NCBI GenBank assembly: GCA_009602735.1
Contig: WELA01007991.1
Coordinates: 124,001 to 188,000 of the forward strand
DNA length: 64,000 bases
Source of the DNA: Mesotaenium endlicherianum
Lineage: Eukaryota; Streptophyta; Zygnematophyceae; Zygnematales; Mesotaeniaceae
Reading direction: 5' to 3'
Below are positions 8,876 through 17,255 of the stretch, in pieces. The first letter of the stretch is position 1; every line of letters begins with the position of its first letter. The notes under the pieces are model-generated. The model saw only the letters and a program-made list of their open reading frames with translations. It made no database searches and was not told the origin of the DNA. The translations under genes were made by a program, and so were the position numbers.

Positions 8876-9913
8876 GGGATAATCCGGTGTATAATTATAA
8901 TCGAAACCAGATCCCCTGCTTTGGAAGATACCAAACAGGTTCACACCAGGTAATATCGTTTTTCGGATGGCTGTTTCTGATAAACTGCTTTGCGTAATAC
9001 GACTGGCAAAAAACTGCGCCTGTGGATTTTGACGAACGTCGAAATCGGTATGGTAAGCAGCAGGCATATTTTTGAGAAAAGCGCTGTCCAGTACAAAGGG
9101 CGCGGGACTGGTATTGAGTAACTGTGCCAGTTGATTACGCAGTTGCTGTTCGTTACCTGTAGCATCGATCAAAGCGAGTGTAGCCCTCGATACTTCTGCA
9201 TTGGCAATAGAAGAATCCACACCGGGATTAAGGCCCGATAAAGTCCTGGCCATCACTACTTTCCTGATGGCATTGGCCCTGTCGAGATTAGATTGTGCGT
9301 TCAGGATAAACCTTTGTGCAATGAGCAGGTTGAGATAAGCAGAACTGATTTTTACACTTTGAATGAACTGTTCCTGCAAGAGATCGGCTGAATCTCTTTT
9401 GACCTGTGCATTGGCAGCATCGATCCTCGACTGCTTTCTGCCGAAGCTGAACGCTTCCCAGTTGGTATTGATCACATAGAGTGCCCCGAAAGCGGCCGCC
9501 CAACTCTGTTTGCCGTAAGATGGCCCTGCTGAAGCAACACCTGTTACAGCGGGTGCCATCGGGCCAAACTGTCCATTGATGGTACCGTAGTTTTGTTGCA
9601 ATCCGGCGATGACATTGGGCAGATAATCGTTCTTAACGTTTTGTACCAGGGCGCTGGAAGCCTGCAGGTAATGTTGTTTGGCCTGTATAGACTGGTAATT
9701 GCCCAGTCCGGTTTTGATGGCATCTGAAAGCCATAAAACAGGCTGCTGTGCAACGACTGCATTGATACAGCATACAAAAGCGATAATAAAATAACAGGCA
9801 GCTTTATCGCTGCGATGAGTAGAATGATTCATGCAAAAGAATTGTGACTTCAATTTTCGAAGGCGCGCAGATCGTTTGGGTTTAGTATGGAGGGTTTCTC
9901 TAATTATTTTATG

Positions 9914-10579
9914 TTATTGAACCGGCTGTCCGGTAATCTTCGCGGCACATTGCCAGGATTTTTTCGGGTCCTTATCAATAATATTTTGCAGGAGGTCGGC
10001 ATGCGCTTCATGTACATTCAGGAATGCACTGGTGTCGCTGAAGACTTCCTGGAAAGACTTTTCGATTTGAGCAGCAATGGTCTTGTAGAGGTCTGCCAGT
10101 ATATCGTTTTTGGTAGCTTCTGCAATGCTGATATGAAATTGGATATCGGCCGCGATACAAGCGGCAATCTCATTGTTGACAGCAGCTTCGTATCTTTTTT
10201 TTAGGAACCGGGTCATCTGGGTAATGTCTTTCTGCGTCCGGTTGAGCGCTGCTTTTTCGGCGATTTTCAATTCCAGCAGCTGCCTTACTTCCTGTAAGTC
10301 GGGACCTTTTGCATTTTGCAGGCGTTCATACCAAGGAATACAGGTTCCATGCTGTAATTCAACGAAAGTGCCGAGACCCTGCCTTACACGCAGCAGCCTG
10401 GAATTAACGAGTAACCGGATGGCTTCGCGTATGGTGGAACGGCCAACGCCAAAAAGCTCCATCAGTTCCGGCTCGGTAGGCAACTGATCGCCAGCCTTGT
10501 ATTTTCCCGAGGCGATCTGCTGTTGCAGCTTGGAGGCTACTTCATCGCTGAGACAATATTTTTTAACGAGGGTTTGCAC
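9914..10579 (-). CDS. GntR-family transcriptional regulator, FadR subfamily
   Basis: DNA-binding repressor or activator of 221 residues. Residues about 10-75 form the winged helix-turn-helix (AGDQLPTEPELMELFGVGRSTIREAIRLL), followed by the wing GLGTFVEL. The C-terminal half is an all-helical FCD domain with acidic and histidine residues (HISIAEATKND and VHEAHADLL) suited to metal and organic-acid ligands. The start is a GTG at 10579, chosen because the conserved N-terminus begins there. A perfect inverted repeat overlaps the predicted transcription start, so self-repression is likely. The RND operon begins 81 bases downstream on the same strand and may be a target, but nothing in the sequence proves this. 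Confidence 0.88.
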   Translation of the reverse strand: MQTLVKKYCLSDEVASKLQQQIASGKYKAGDQLPTEPELMELFGVGRSTIREAIRLLVNSRLLRVRQGLGTFVELQHGTCIPWYERLQNAKGPDLQEVRQLLELKIAEKAALNRTQKDITQMTRFLKKRYEAAVNNEIAACIAADIQFHISIAEATKNDILADLYKTIAAQIEKSFQEVFSDTSAFLNVHEAHADLLQNIIDKDPKKSWQCAAKITGQPVQ

Positions 10580-10610
10580 TAATCATCATATCATCTGATG
10601 ATTAAAGGTA
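10580..10610 (-). promoter_or_regulatory. GntR operator overlapping its own promoter
   Basis: TAATCATC at 10580-10587 and GATGATTA at 10597-10604 form a perfect 8-bp inverted repeat with a 9-bp spacer. A nested palindrome ATCATC-T-GATGAT lies at 10590-10602. Reading leftward, TACCTTTA at 10610-10603 resembles the -7 element, so bound regulator would cover the start of transcription. Confidence 0.55.
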
Positions 10611-10668
10611 CGGTATATTTTATAACCAGGATAAATCATTTCCCTGCAAAAAGATAAATGGTGCTGTG

Positions 10669-10917
10669 TTAGTTTTTTGGAGGGAGGTATTGTTGGCGTA
10701 CGATGGCCATCAATTGACCGAGGTTTGCAATATTGGCTGCATCGTTGTCGGATATATGGATATGCCAGTTTTGTTCAACGGCATTCAGCAAATAAGCTTT
10801 CTCCCAATCGGTCATGTCGAGGTCTTTCTGAAGATCGGTTTTGTCGGAAATTGAAACCGGGTAGATATTGAGTTTCCTTTTGAGCAAATGCTGGATACTA
10901 TACACTAGGCTTTTCAT
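10669..10917 (-). CDS. Acyl-carrier-protein-like small protein lacking the carrier serine
   Basis: An 82-residue protein whose pattern follows acyl carrier proteins without gaps from residue 28 on: DLQKDLDMTDWEKAYLLNAV then EQNWHIHISDNDAANI aligns with the ACP helix II and III region. The phosphopantetheine site, normally D-S-L, reads T36-D37-W38, so the serine that would carry the prosthetic group is Asp. It therefore cannot be a conventional acyl carrier. It may be a structural or regulatory ACP homologue, or a diverged member of a small Bacteroidota family. It stands alone between the GntR gene and DUF1634, on the same strand as both. The ATG at 10917 is the only reasonable start. Assignment is by pattern only. 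Confidence 0.6.
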   Translation of the reverse strand: MKSLVYSIQHLLKRKLNIYPVSISDKTDLQKDLDMTDWEKAYLLNAVEQNWHIHISDNDAANIANLGQLMAIVRQQYLPPKN

Positions 10918-10994
10918 GATCTTCCAATTTTGCGTGATTAATAAATACTAGAAGACCAAAAACATTGCCAAGTGTTTATTAACGAGGTGTTAAA

Positions 10995-11387
10995 TTAGCC
11001 ACCCAGGCCGCTGAATATGCCAAAGAGGATGATGCATAAAACGATCAGTGTGATGATCACATAGAGTTTGTCTTTTTCAATGGCGAAGGCCAGCACAGAG
11101 AATGCAATCCTTAAAATGGGTGTTGCAATCAGCAATACAACTGCCAGTTGTATGATGGAAGTGCCATCGAATGCAGCCACTCCATGCAGGATGCCGGGTA
11201 AATGCCTGAACTGCGCTGCTGCACCGTGAAATGTTTTATAATCGGGTATTTCGTGAACCTGTTGTAAATACAATATGCCTCCCAATAACGCTACTGTTGC
11301 TGAAAGGAACACGCCTGCGCGCAGCCATCTGCCGATCATGCGCTCCATATCGCGTTGCTGCCAGTATTGAGAAGAAAACCAGTTCAT
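10995..11387 (-). CDS. DUF1634 family membrane protein
   Basis: A 130-residue inner-membrane protein with three hydrophobic helices: about residues 24-42 (AGVFLSATVALLGGILYLQ), 75-98 and 106-127. DUF1634 proteins are regularly encoded next to TauE/SafE transporters, and here the ATG overlaps the stop of the tauE-type gene by 4 bases (ATGA, 11384-11387), so the two are translationally coupled. It is probably an accessory subunit of that exporter. No catalytic motif is visible. Confidence 0.85.
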   Translation of the reverse strand: MNWFSSQYWQQRDMERMIGRWLRAGVFLSATVALLGGILYLQQVHEIPDYKTFHGAAAQFRHLPGILHGVAAFDGTSIIQLAVVLLIATPILRIAFSVLAFAIEKDKLYVIITLIVLCIILFGIFSGLGG

Positions 11388-12214
11388 AGTTTATGTGTAA
11401 TGCCGTTATAGATCATTTCAAAAGCCATCAATCCAATAACGATGCTGAATAATATGCGCAGCCATTTAACCTGTGCATTCATCAATATCTTTGATCCTGC
11501 CATGGCACCCAGTAAAACACCGATGATCACTGGCAATGCAAGACCTGGTTGTATATATCCTCTTTGCAGGTAAACGACTGCGCCCGCCGCCGTGGTAACG
11601 CCCACCATGAAATTACTGGTGGTGGTAGATACTTTAAAAGGTACGCGCATCATGATGTCCATGGCCACGACCTTAACCGCGCCGGAGCCAATGCCCAGGA
11701 TACCGGAAAGAATACCTGCAAGTGTCATGATTAAATATCCTCCGAATACATTCCGGACGCCATAACTTACCATTCCTTGTTTTGAAGGATAAGTTCCGCC
11801 CATTTTTAGTTTGGCTGCAAAAGGAGAATTGACGGCGATATGTTCTTCCTGCTTGCGCAGGGTCATCATAGCAGAGAACAGGAGCACCAATCCGAAAAGC
11901 ATGGCAACAAAATGCGTGGGAATCAGTATAGCCACCGCCGCACCAATGATCGCTCCTGATGTAGTGGCAATTTCCAGGAACATACCAATGCGTATGTTGG
12001 TAATACCCTCTTTGATATAAGCTGCCGCCGCCCCGGAGGAAGTAGCAATGGACGCAATCAACGATGTGCCGATGGCATAACGGATATCGTACCCGAATCC
12101 CAATGTTATCAATGGTATCAATACTACGCCGCCTCCTAGTCCGGTTAGCGCTCCTAACAAGCCGGCACAAAAAGCGCCTAATAGTAAAACAAGTGTAAAC
12201 AATGCCAAACTCAT
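11384..12214 (-). CDS. Sulfite exporter TauE/SafE family permease
   Basis: A 276-residue polytopic membrane protein with about eight helices and the two internal repeats typical of TauE/SafE: GLLGALTGLGGGVVLIPLI near the N-terminus and GILSGILGIGSGAVKVVAM in the middle. Family members move sulfite, sulfoacetate or other small organosulfur and organic anions across the inner membrane. The start lies 13 bases after the stop of the DUF1080 gene and the 3' end overlaps the DUF1634 gene, so it belongs to the same leftward transcription unit. In this sugar-related cluster the cargo could be an acid product of catabolism, which is an inference only. Confidence 0.88.
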   Translation of the reverse strand: MSLALFTLVLLLGAFCAGLLGALTGLGGGVVLIPLITLGFGYDIRYAIGTSLIASIATSSGAAAAYIKEGITNIRIGMFLEIATTSGAIIGAAVAILIPTHFVAMLFGLVLLFSAMMTLRKQEEHIAVNSPFAAKLKMGGTYPSKQGMVSYGVRNVFGGYLIMTLAGILSGILGIGSGAVKVVAMDIMMRVPFKVSTTTSNFMVGVTTAAGAVVYLQRGYIQPGLALPVIIGVLLGAMAGSKILMNAQVKWLRILFSIVIGLMAFEMIYNGITHKL

Positions 12215-12227
12215 GGATACGAAGGAA

Positions 12228-12827
12228 TTATTTGAATTCTTCGATTTTCAGGTTGCGCCATCGCACTTTAATGCCGCCACCATCGTGGATTTGCAGGGCA
12301 ATAAACCCTTCGCCCTTGCCTATCTTTTCATCCTTGATATGGATCATCTCATGCCCGTTAAGCCAGGTGGTAACCTCGTCGCCAATGGCAGTAACCTTCA
12401 TGGTATTCCACTCACCCATCTTCAGCCACTGTTCGTCTTCCGGCTTGGGTTTGATGAGCCAGCCACGTCCATAAGACTCATAAATGCCGCCGGTGTGCAG
12501 GTTGGGAGGCGCCACTTCGGCCTGCCAGCCGCTGATCTTGGTGCCTTCAATAGAAGAACGGAAGAATACGCCGCTGTTGCCATTGGCTTCCTGTTTGAAT
12601 TCTACTGTTAAAGTAAAGTTCTTATACGCTTTGTTGGTAGACAAGTATCCGTATTGTTTATCCGGTCCGCTTTCGCAGATCAGTTCGCCATGATCTACAT
12701 ACCATTTCTCTGTTCCGTGAATGGTCCAGTTGTTGATGTCTTTTCCATTGAAGATGGGAACAGCCTGTGCCTGTGCATGATGAAAGGAAAGGATAGCAAA
12801 CAATACCAGTATGCTAATTTTTTTCAT
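12228..12827 (-). CDS. DUF1080 protein (3-keto-disaccharide hydrolase family)
   Basis: A secreted protein of 199 residues: signal peptide MKKISILVLFAILSFHHAQAQ, then a single concanavalin-like jelly roll with family motifs FNGKDINNWTI, GELICESGP, VEFKQEANGNSGVFFRS and GYEMIH-like GHEMIHIKD. DUF1080 proteins of Bacteroidota hydrolyse or bind 3-keto-glycosides produced by Gfo/Idh/MocA oxidoreductases, and such an oxidoreductase lies 14 bases upstream in the same operon. That pairing is the main reason for the functional reading. It acts in the periplasm or at the outer membrane. Confidence 0.87.
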   Translation of the reverse strand: MKKISILVLFAILSFHHAQAQAVPIFNGKDINNWTIHGTEKWYVDHGELICESGPDKQYGYLSTNKAYKNFTLTVEFKQEANGNSGVFFRSSIEGTKISGWQAEVAPPNLHTGGIYESYGRGWLIKPKPEDEQWLKMGEWNTMKVTAIGDEVTTWLNGHEMIHIKDEKIGKGEGFIALQIHDGGGIKVRWRNLKIEEFK

Positions 12828-12841
12828 GATCGGTTTTCTAT

Positions 12842-14173
12842 TTAACTGTATTTGGTTACGCCGGGAATGGCAACGGGATAAAATCCATCTGCATTAGGTA
12901 ATACAGGCGGAGTGGCAGCGAAATCATATACTTTGGGATGCAGATCCAATCCTGAATTCAGCGCCTTATCCCATTCAATGACCTGTCCGCTGTACGTGGC
13001 CATTCTTCCCAGGATAGATGTCATGGTACTCTTGGCACCTCTTTCCGCATCGGCAAATTGGTATTCTCCTTTTGCGATAGCGGCAAAGAGTTCATCGTGC
13101 TCGGTCTGGTAAGGGTTGTTTTCTGTTTTCCTGTCGAACTGGTAAATGGTATTGCCTTTTGCATCGGTGATCCTGCCGGCGCCACAACGGATACGGCCTT
13201 TGGTGCCCACTAATAATTCATCCACGCGGCTCATGGTGCCGGGAATATGCCGGCACTGGCTGTTCAATAAAGAGCCATCGGCGTATTCGAATTCAACATA
13301 GTGATGATCGAAAATTTCTCCATTGTCTTTTCCCTTGCGTACCTGGCGGCCACCCATACCCTGGGCTTTTACCGGGTAACCTTCTTTGAACCAGTTGATC
13401 ACATCGAGGTTATGGATATGCTGCTCGGTAATATGGTCGCCGCAAAGCCATACGAAATAATACCAGTTACGCATCTGGTATTCCATTTCTGTCTGCTCAG
13501 GTTTGCGGGGCCTCACCCATACGCCATCATTGTTCCACCAGGCCTGCATAGAAACGATATCGCCTATTTCATCTTTACGCTTGAACAGTTCGCGGTAAGA
13601 GTTCTGGTAACGCCTTTGCAGGCCTACCACCACATTCAGTTTCTTTTGTTTTGCAATGGCAGCGGTGGCCAGTACTTTTTGCACACCTGCCGGATCGGTA
13701 GCCACCGGCTTTTCCATGAACACGTGTTTGTTCTGTTTGATGGCTTCATCAAAATGAATGGGACGGAAACCGGGAGGGGTGGCCAGTATCACCACATCGG
13801 CCAATGGAATGGCTTTGAGATAAGCATCGAAGCCGGTGAATTTTCTTTCTTCCGGCACGGTGATACGGTCTTTGATGGCTTTGTTGCCGGATGATTCGGC
13901 AGTTTTGATGAGGTTGTTCAAACACCTGTCGAGGTTATCCCGGAAAGCATCGGCCATGGCCACCAGTTGCACATTTTGTTTGCTCATGAGTGCCTGCATG
14001 GCGGCACCGGTGCCGCGGCCTCCGCAACCGATCAACACTATTTTAATAGCATTGTCGGAGCCGGAGAAAAAATTGGCATTGGAAAGCAATGGAGCAGCCA
14101 TCATGGCGCCGGCCAGTGTAGCTGTTTGTTTAACAAATTTTCTTCGTGAGTTCAGGTAAGCATCGTTGTTCAT
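12842..14173 (-). CDS. Gfo/Idh/MocA family oxidoreductase, Tat-exported
   Basis: NAD(P)-dependent sugar oxidoreductase of 443 residues. Residues 8-30 look like a twin-arginine signal (SRRKFVKQTATLAGAMMAAP), so the enzyme is probably exported already folded with its cofactor. The Rossmann domain starts IKIVLIGCGGRGTGAAM, and the family lysine motif reads FMEKPVA. The C-terminal alpha/beta domain includes WLCGDHITEQHIHNLDVINW, whose histidines are usual for this subgroup. With the DUF1080 gene 14 bases downstream, an oxidation at C3 of a sugar or glycoside is the most economical proposal. The SUMF1-type gene lies 24 bases upstream. Confidence 0.88.
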   Translation of the reverse strand: MNNDAYLNSRRKFVKQTATLAGAMMAAPLLSNANFFSGSDNAIKIVLIGCGGRGTGAAMQALMSKQNVQLVAMADAFRDNLDRCLNNLIKTAESSGNKAIKDRITVPEERKFTGFDAYLKAIPLADVVILATPPGFRPIHFDEAIKQNKHVFMEKPVATDPAGVQKVLATAAIAKQKKLNVVVGLQRRYQNSYRELFKRKDEIGDIVSMQAWWNNDGVWVRPRKPEQTEMEYQMRNWYYFVWLCGDHITEQHIHNLDVINWFKEGYPVKAQGMGGRQVRKGKDNGEIFDHHYVEFEYADGSLLNSQCRHIPGTMSRVDELLVGTKGRIRCGAGRITDAKGNTIYQFDRKTENNPYQTEHDELFAAIAKGEYQFADAERGAKSTMTSILGRMATYSGQVIEWDKALNSGLDLHPKVYDFAATPPVLPNADGFYPVAIPGVTKYS

Positions 14174-14197
14174 ATAGCAATTTTTAAAGGATGATGG

Positions 14198-15181
14198 TTA
14201 TTGTGAAAGATAAGTTTTAAAAAAGGTTGCTGCTTGTTCAGGTGTGGGTTGCTGCAATGGCCGCACAATACGGAAACCCACTGCGGCCGCATCGGTGAGC
14301 CACCATTTACTTTTGGGTATCTGCGGATCGCGGCGGTTCCACGACGGATCTGATTTGAAACGCGTAGCGCTGCGTAATGCATCCGCTTCTGTGTCATAAC
14401 CCCCGCCTTTCAAAGATTTCGGATACACCGATTCGTTCGGCTTTTCAAGGGGATCTTTTTCCTGGTTGTTGATATGTTGATAGTAATCCCCTTCGTAATG
14501 ATCGAGGGTCCATTCCATCACATTGCCCAGCATATCATAGATACCCCAGGCATTGGGCAGTTTTTGTCCCACTTTATGAAATTTATCATCACTGTTCTCT
14601 TTGAACCAGGCATAATCTTTCATCTTGCCTGCATCATTACCATAATAATAAGCGGTATTGCTGCCCGCACGGCAAGCGTATTCCCATTCGGCTTCGGAAG
14701 GCAGCCGATAGAAGATGCCGGTTTTCTGGTACAACCACTTGCAATACATGAGTGCACAGTATTGCGACATACTGTTGGCCGGAAAGCCACCTTCCTTGCC
14801 CATGCCCAGGCTGAAATCGATGTACTGCGGACTGGGCCTGGTAACAGCGTCCACATCTGAATTCTGACTGGTGGTCTCGTCTTTGAGGAACACATCGAAC
14901 TCATCACGGGTTACTTCGTACACGCCGATCCAGAAAGCAGAAACACCTATTGTATGCTGCGGACCTTCATCGCTATGCCGGTGCGCTTCGGTAGCCGGAC
15001 TACCCAGTGAAAATTCACCCTGGGGTATTGGCACCATTTTAAACTTAAGTAAAGAACCCGGAACAGGCTGTTCATAAGGTTTGAATGCAACGATATTGTT
15101 TTGTGTGCTGGCGGGCAAATAAGAAAGTATGCCCAATACCAGGAATTTTGTTTGCTTGGTTCTGTCTTTTCCTGAATTCAT
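14198..15181 (-). CDS. SUMF1/formylglycine-generating-enzyme-like protein
   Basis: A 327-residue protein with a possible N-terminal export signal (KFLVLGILSYLPAS) and one SUMF1 (FGE-sulfatase) domain from about residue 45 to the end. Family motifs include PIPQGEFSLGSP, FWIGVYEVTRDEF, YRLPSEAEWEYACRAG, WGIYDMLGNVMEW and the terminal GFRIVRP. The paired cysteines of true sulfatase-activating enzymes are not evident, and no sulfatase gene is nearby, so activation of a sulfatase is unlikely. In such loci these domains are often sugar-binding or uncharacterised. Position in the operon between apbE and the oxidoreductase suggests a role in the same extracytoplasmic pathway. Confidence 0.83.
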   Translation of the reverse strand: MNSGKDRTKQTKFLVLGILSYLPASTQNNIVAFKPYEQPVPGSLLKFKMVPIPQGEFSLGSPATEAHRHSDEGPQHTIGVSAFWIGVYEVTRDEFDVFLKDETTSQNSDVDAVTRPSPQYIDFSLGMGKEGGFPANSMSQYCALMYCKWLYQKTGIFYRLPSEAEWEYACRAGSNTAYYYGNDAGKMKDYAWFKENSDDKFHKVGQKLPNAWGIYDMLGNVMEWTLDHYEGDYYQHINNQEKDPLEKPNESVYPKSLKGGGYDTEADALRSATRFKSDPSWNRRDPQIPKSKWWLTDAAAVGFRIVRPLQQPTPEQAATFFKTYLSQ

Positions 15182-15248
15182 GATGATATGGTTCGCAAAA
15201 TCGTTTTTTAAGGCCGTTCAAGATAGTCAATTATTTCACGAACAATTG

Positions 15249-16193
15249 TTAGCTATGGTGCCAAAAATCAGGGAAACGGCCGGCAATATGGGTAATGATT
15301 TTTCCTTCTTTCAATTCAGTGATGAGAAAAGAAGCTTCCAGGCTCGTTGCCAGCGCTCTTGCTTCAGGTACCGGCAATATGCTACAGGCGGTGGCCAGCC
15401 AGTCGGCCTGAGACGCATCGGTTGCCACCACGGTCACATTCTTTTGTTCGGTAATGGCATAGCCGGTGCGGGGATCGATGATATGTGAATATTTTTTTCC
15501 GTTGTGAACGATGTATTGATAAGCATCGCCCGAAGTAGTTACGGCTGCATGACGGAGCGATAATTTTTTCGGCATCAGCAATGCCGTATGCTCCGGAATG
15601 GTAATACCCACGATCCATCCATTTTTACCGGGTGGCGCATCACTCATAACCATATCGCCGCCCGCATCTACCAATGCCTGCCGGATACCTGATTGCGTCA
15701 ACAATTGCAGCACTTCCCTGGCAATATACCCTTTGGCAATACCTCCGAAATCGAGCTCCATGCCTTTGAGGGTGAGGTTGATAGCCTGTTTGGTTGTGTC
15801 GATCTGCACTTTATCGAACCCGGTAAGCAACCATTTCTCCCGGATAAGTGTGTCGTTGGGAAGTTTTTTATCTTTTCTTGCCTGCCGCCAGCATTTGGTG
15901 AGCGGTCCGGCCGTGATATCGTAGGTCTTCTTGCTTTGCTCCCATGCTTTGGAAGCTTTGAGCAGCAAATCCATCATGGGCGGGGAAACCGGCTGCCAGC
16001 CATTGCCGGCATGAGCGCAGAGTTTACTCAACTCACTATTGTCATCGTAATCACTGAAGATCATGTTGTATTTGTCTACCAGCTCAAAGCAGGAATCCGC
16101 CAGCTCATGGGTCTTTTGTTCATCATCTGCAAAAAAAACAATCCGGAAAGGAGAACCCATTTTAGGTTGTGTATAAGAAAACTTTTGAAACAT
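15249..16193 (-). CDS. apbE: FAD:protein FMN transferase (ApbE family)
   Basis: Transfers FMN covalently to a Thr or Ser of target flavoproteins. The 314-residue protein shows the family landmarks KMGSPFRI near the start, TYDITAGPL, DFGGIAKGYIAREV, VDAGGDM, SGDAYQYIVHNGKKYSHIIDPRTG and ATDASQADWLATA with its metal-binding acidic residues. Unlike many ApbE proteins it has no signal peptide or lipobox, so it either works in the cytoplasm or is exported another way. It is the first gene of the leftward cluster, 67 bases before the SUMF1-type gene. No obvious flavoprotein target (such as an FMN-binding domain or Rnf/Nqr subunit) lies in the window. Confidence 0.9.
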   Translation of the reverse strand: MFQKFSYTQPKMGSPFRIVFFADDEQKTHELADSCFELVDKYNMIFSDYDDNSELSKLCAHAGNGWQPVSPPMMDLLLKASKAWEQSKKTYDITAGPLTKCWRQARKDKKLPNDTLIREKWLLTGFDKVQIDTTKQAINLTLKGMELDFGGIAKGYIAREVLQLLTQSGIRQALVDAGGDMVMSDAPPGKNGWIVGITIPEHTALLMPKKLSLRHAAVTTSGDAYQYIVHNGKKYSHIIDPRTGYAITEQKNVTVVATDASQADWLATACSILPVPEARALATSLEASFLITELKEGKIITHIAGRFPDFWHHS

Positions 16194-16221
16194 ATAGCTT
16201 TGATAAAAACAACCGGAAGTT

Positions 16222-16250
16222 TTGTAATTATAAAGTTTCCGGTAAATTTA
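16222..16250 (+). promoter_or_regulatory. Promoter of the TIM-barrel isomerase gene
   Basis: TTG at 16222-16224, 18 bases, then TAAATTTA at 16243-16250, matching TAnnTTTG at all but the last base. The ATG lies 18 bases further on. Confidence 0.55.
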
Positions 16251-16268
16251 GCAACAAATATCCATCCC

Positions 16269-17198
16269 ATGCTTCGCAGAAAATTTATGCAACAGGGTTT
16301 GCTGGCAAGCGGCGCTTTGCTCACTACCAGTGAAATGTTTGCCTCCGAGAAAAAAAACAATACCAACCAGCCGTTGGAAGAAAACCCCTTCCATTGTAAT
16401 TATGGTATCCACGACGGCATGTTCCGTAACCATGCCGGTAACGATTTTATCGACCAGATCAAATTCGCGTACAACCTGGGTTTCCGGGCCATTGAAGACA
16501 ATGGTATGATGAACCGCAGTCCCGAGATGCAGCAAAAGATCGGCGACACACTCGAGAAGCTGGGCATGACCATGGGCGTATTCGTGAATGTGTTCGACAA
16601 CTGGCCCTTGCAAACTTCCATGTGCAGCGGAAAAAAAGAATGGCGTGATAAGTTCATTGAATACTGCAAAACTTCAATAGATGTGGCTAAACGCTGCCGT
16701 GCTAAATGGATCACCGTGGTGCCGGGCAATTACGATCGCAACCTGCCGGAAGGCATTCAAACGGCCAATGTAATAGAAACACTGCGCAGGGGAGCAGAAG
16801 TACTGGAACCGCATGGACTGGTAATGGTACTGGAACCCCTGAGCGATACGCCTGATCTTTTTTTACGGCATACAGACCAGACCTATGCGATTTGTAAAGC
16901 CGTCAACAGCCCGGCCTGTAAGATACTTTTCGATATGTACCACATGCAACGGAATGAAGGGAATATCATCAGCAATATCAATAAAGTATGGGATGAGATC
17001 GGTTATTTCCAGATTGGCGATAATCCCGGACGGAAAGAGCCCGGCACAGGAGAAATGAATTACCACAATATCTTCAAGCATATCTATAACAAAGGATACA
17101 AGGGGGTGCTGGGCATGGAGCATGGAAATGCGCTGCCGGGAAAAGAAGGGGAACTGGCGCTTGTGAAAGCGTACCGGGCAGCAGATGATTTCCTGTAG
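16269..17198 (+). CDS. Hydroxypyruvate isomerase-like TIM-barrel sugar isomerase/epimerase
   Basis: A 309-residue protein of the xylose-isomerase-like TIM-barrel family. ATG 16269 is preferred because it opens a twin-arginine-like signal (LRRKFMQQGLLASGALLTTS) and follows a promoter; the open frame upstream runs antisense through apbE and is unlikely to be coding. Motifs fit the Hyi/IolE-type metal site: GFRAIEDNG, WITVVPGNYDRN, GLVMVLEPLSD, CKILFDMYHMQRNEGN, GYFQIGDNPGRKEPGTGE and GVLGMEHG supply the acidic and histidine ligands. Its divergent position next to the Gfo/Idh/MocA and DUF1080 genes suggests it isomerises the keto-sugar product. The exact substrate is unknown. Confidence 0.87.
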   Translation: MLRRKFMQQGLLASGALLTTSEMFASEKKNNTNQPLEENPFHCNYGIHDGMFRNHAGNDFIDQIKFAYNLGFRAIEDNGMMNRSPEMQQKIGDTLEKLGMTMGVFVNVFDNWPLQTSMCSGKKEWRDKFIEYCKTSIDVAKRCRAKWITVVPGNYDRNLPEGIQTANVIETLRRGAEVLEPHGLVMVLEPLSDTPDLFLRHTDQTYAICKAVNSPACKILFDMYHMQRNEGNIISNINKVWDEIGYFQIGDNPGRKEPGTGEMNYHNIFKHIYNKGYKGVLGMEHGNALPGKEGELALVKAYRAADDFL

Positions 17199-17255
17199 CC
17201 GTTTCTTCAGTTTTTGCTCAGTATCGGGTATTTACTTTGTTCAAACGAACTGGTT

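Larger units (their letters stand above)
8173..9832 (-). pseudogene. TolC-family outer membrane protein, broken by an assembly duplication
   Basis: Outer-membrane channel of the adjacent RND pump. Translation from ATG 9832 gives a signal peptide ending at VVAQ and two outer-membrane-efflux domains rich in long helices. Near base 8630 the frame is lost: a 246-bp segment (82 codons) occurs twice, at 8383-8628 and 8630-8875, separated by a single N. Both copies encode the same stretch with one residue changed (Gln versus Glu). The true C-terminal part, ending FLKQVK, continues in a different frame from 8382 to the stop at 8173. Collapsing one copy together with the N would leave a continuous frame, so the living gene is probably intact and the break belongs to the assembly. 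A TTG at 9853 is a less likely start. Confidence 0.85.

Noticed and set aside
14198-15181. SUMF1-type protein as a GldJ/GldK gliding or secretion lipoprotein
   Set aside because: There is no lipobox, no neighbouring gld/por genes, and the gene lies in a sugar-related operon; the shared fold alone is not enough.
15693-16268. N-terminal extension of the TIM-barrel isomerase
   Set aside because: This open region is antisense to apbE; the promoter at 16222-16250 and Tat-like signal at 16269 fix the start.
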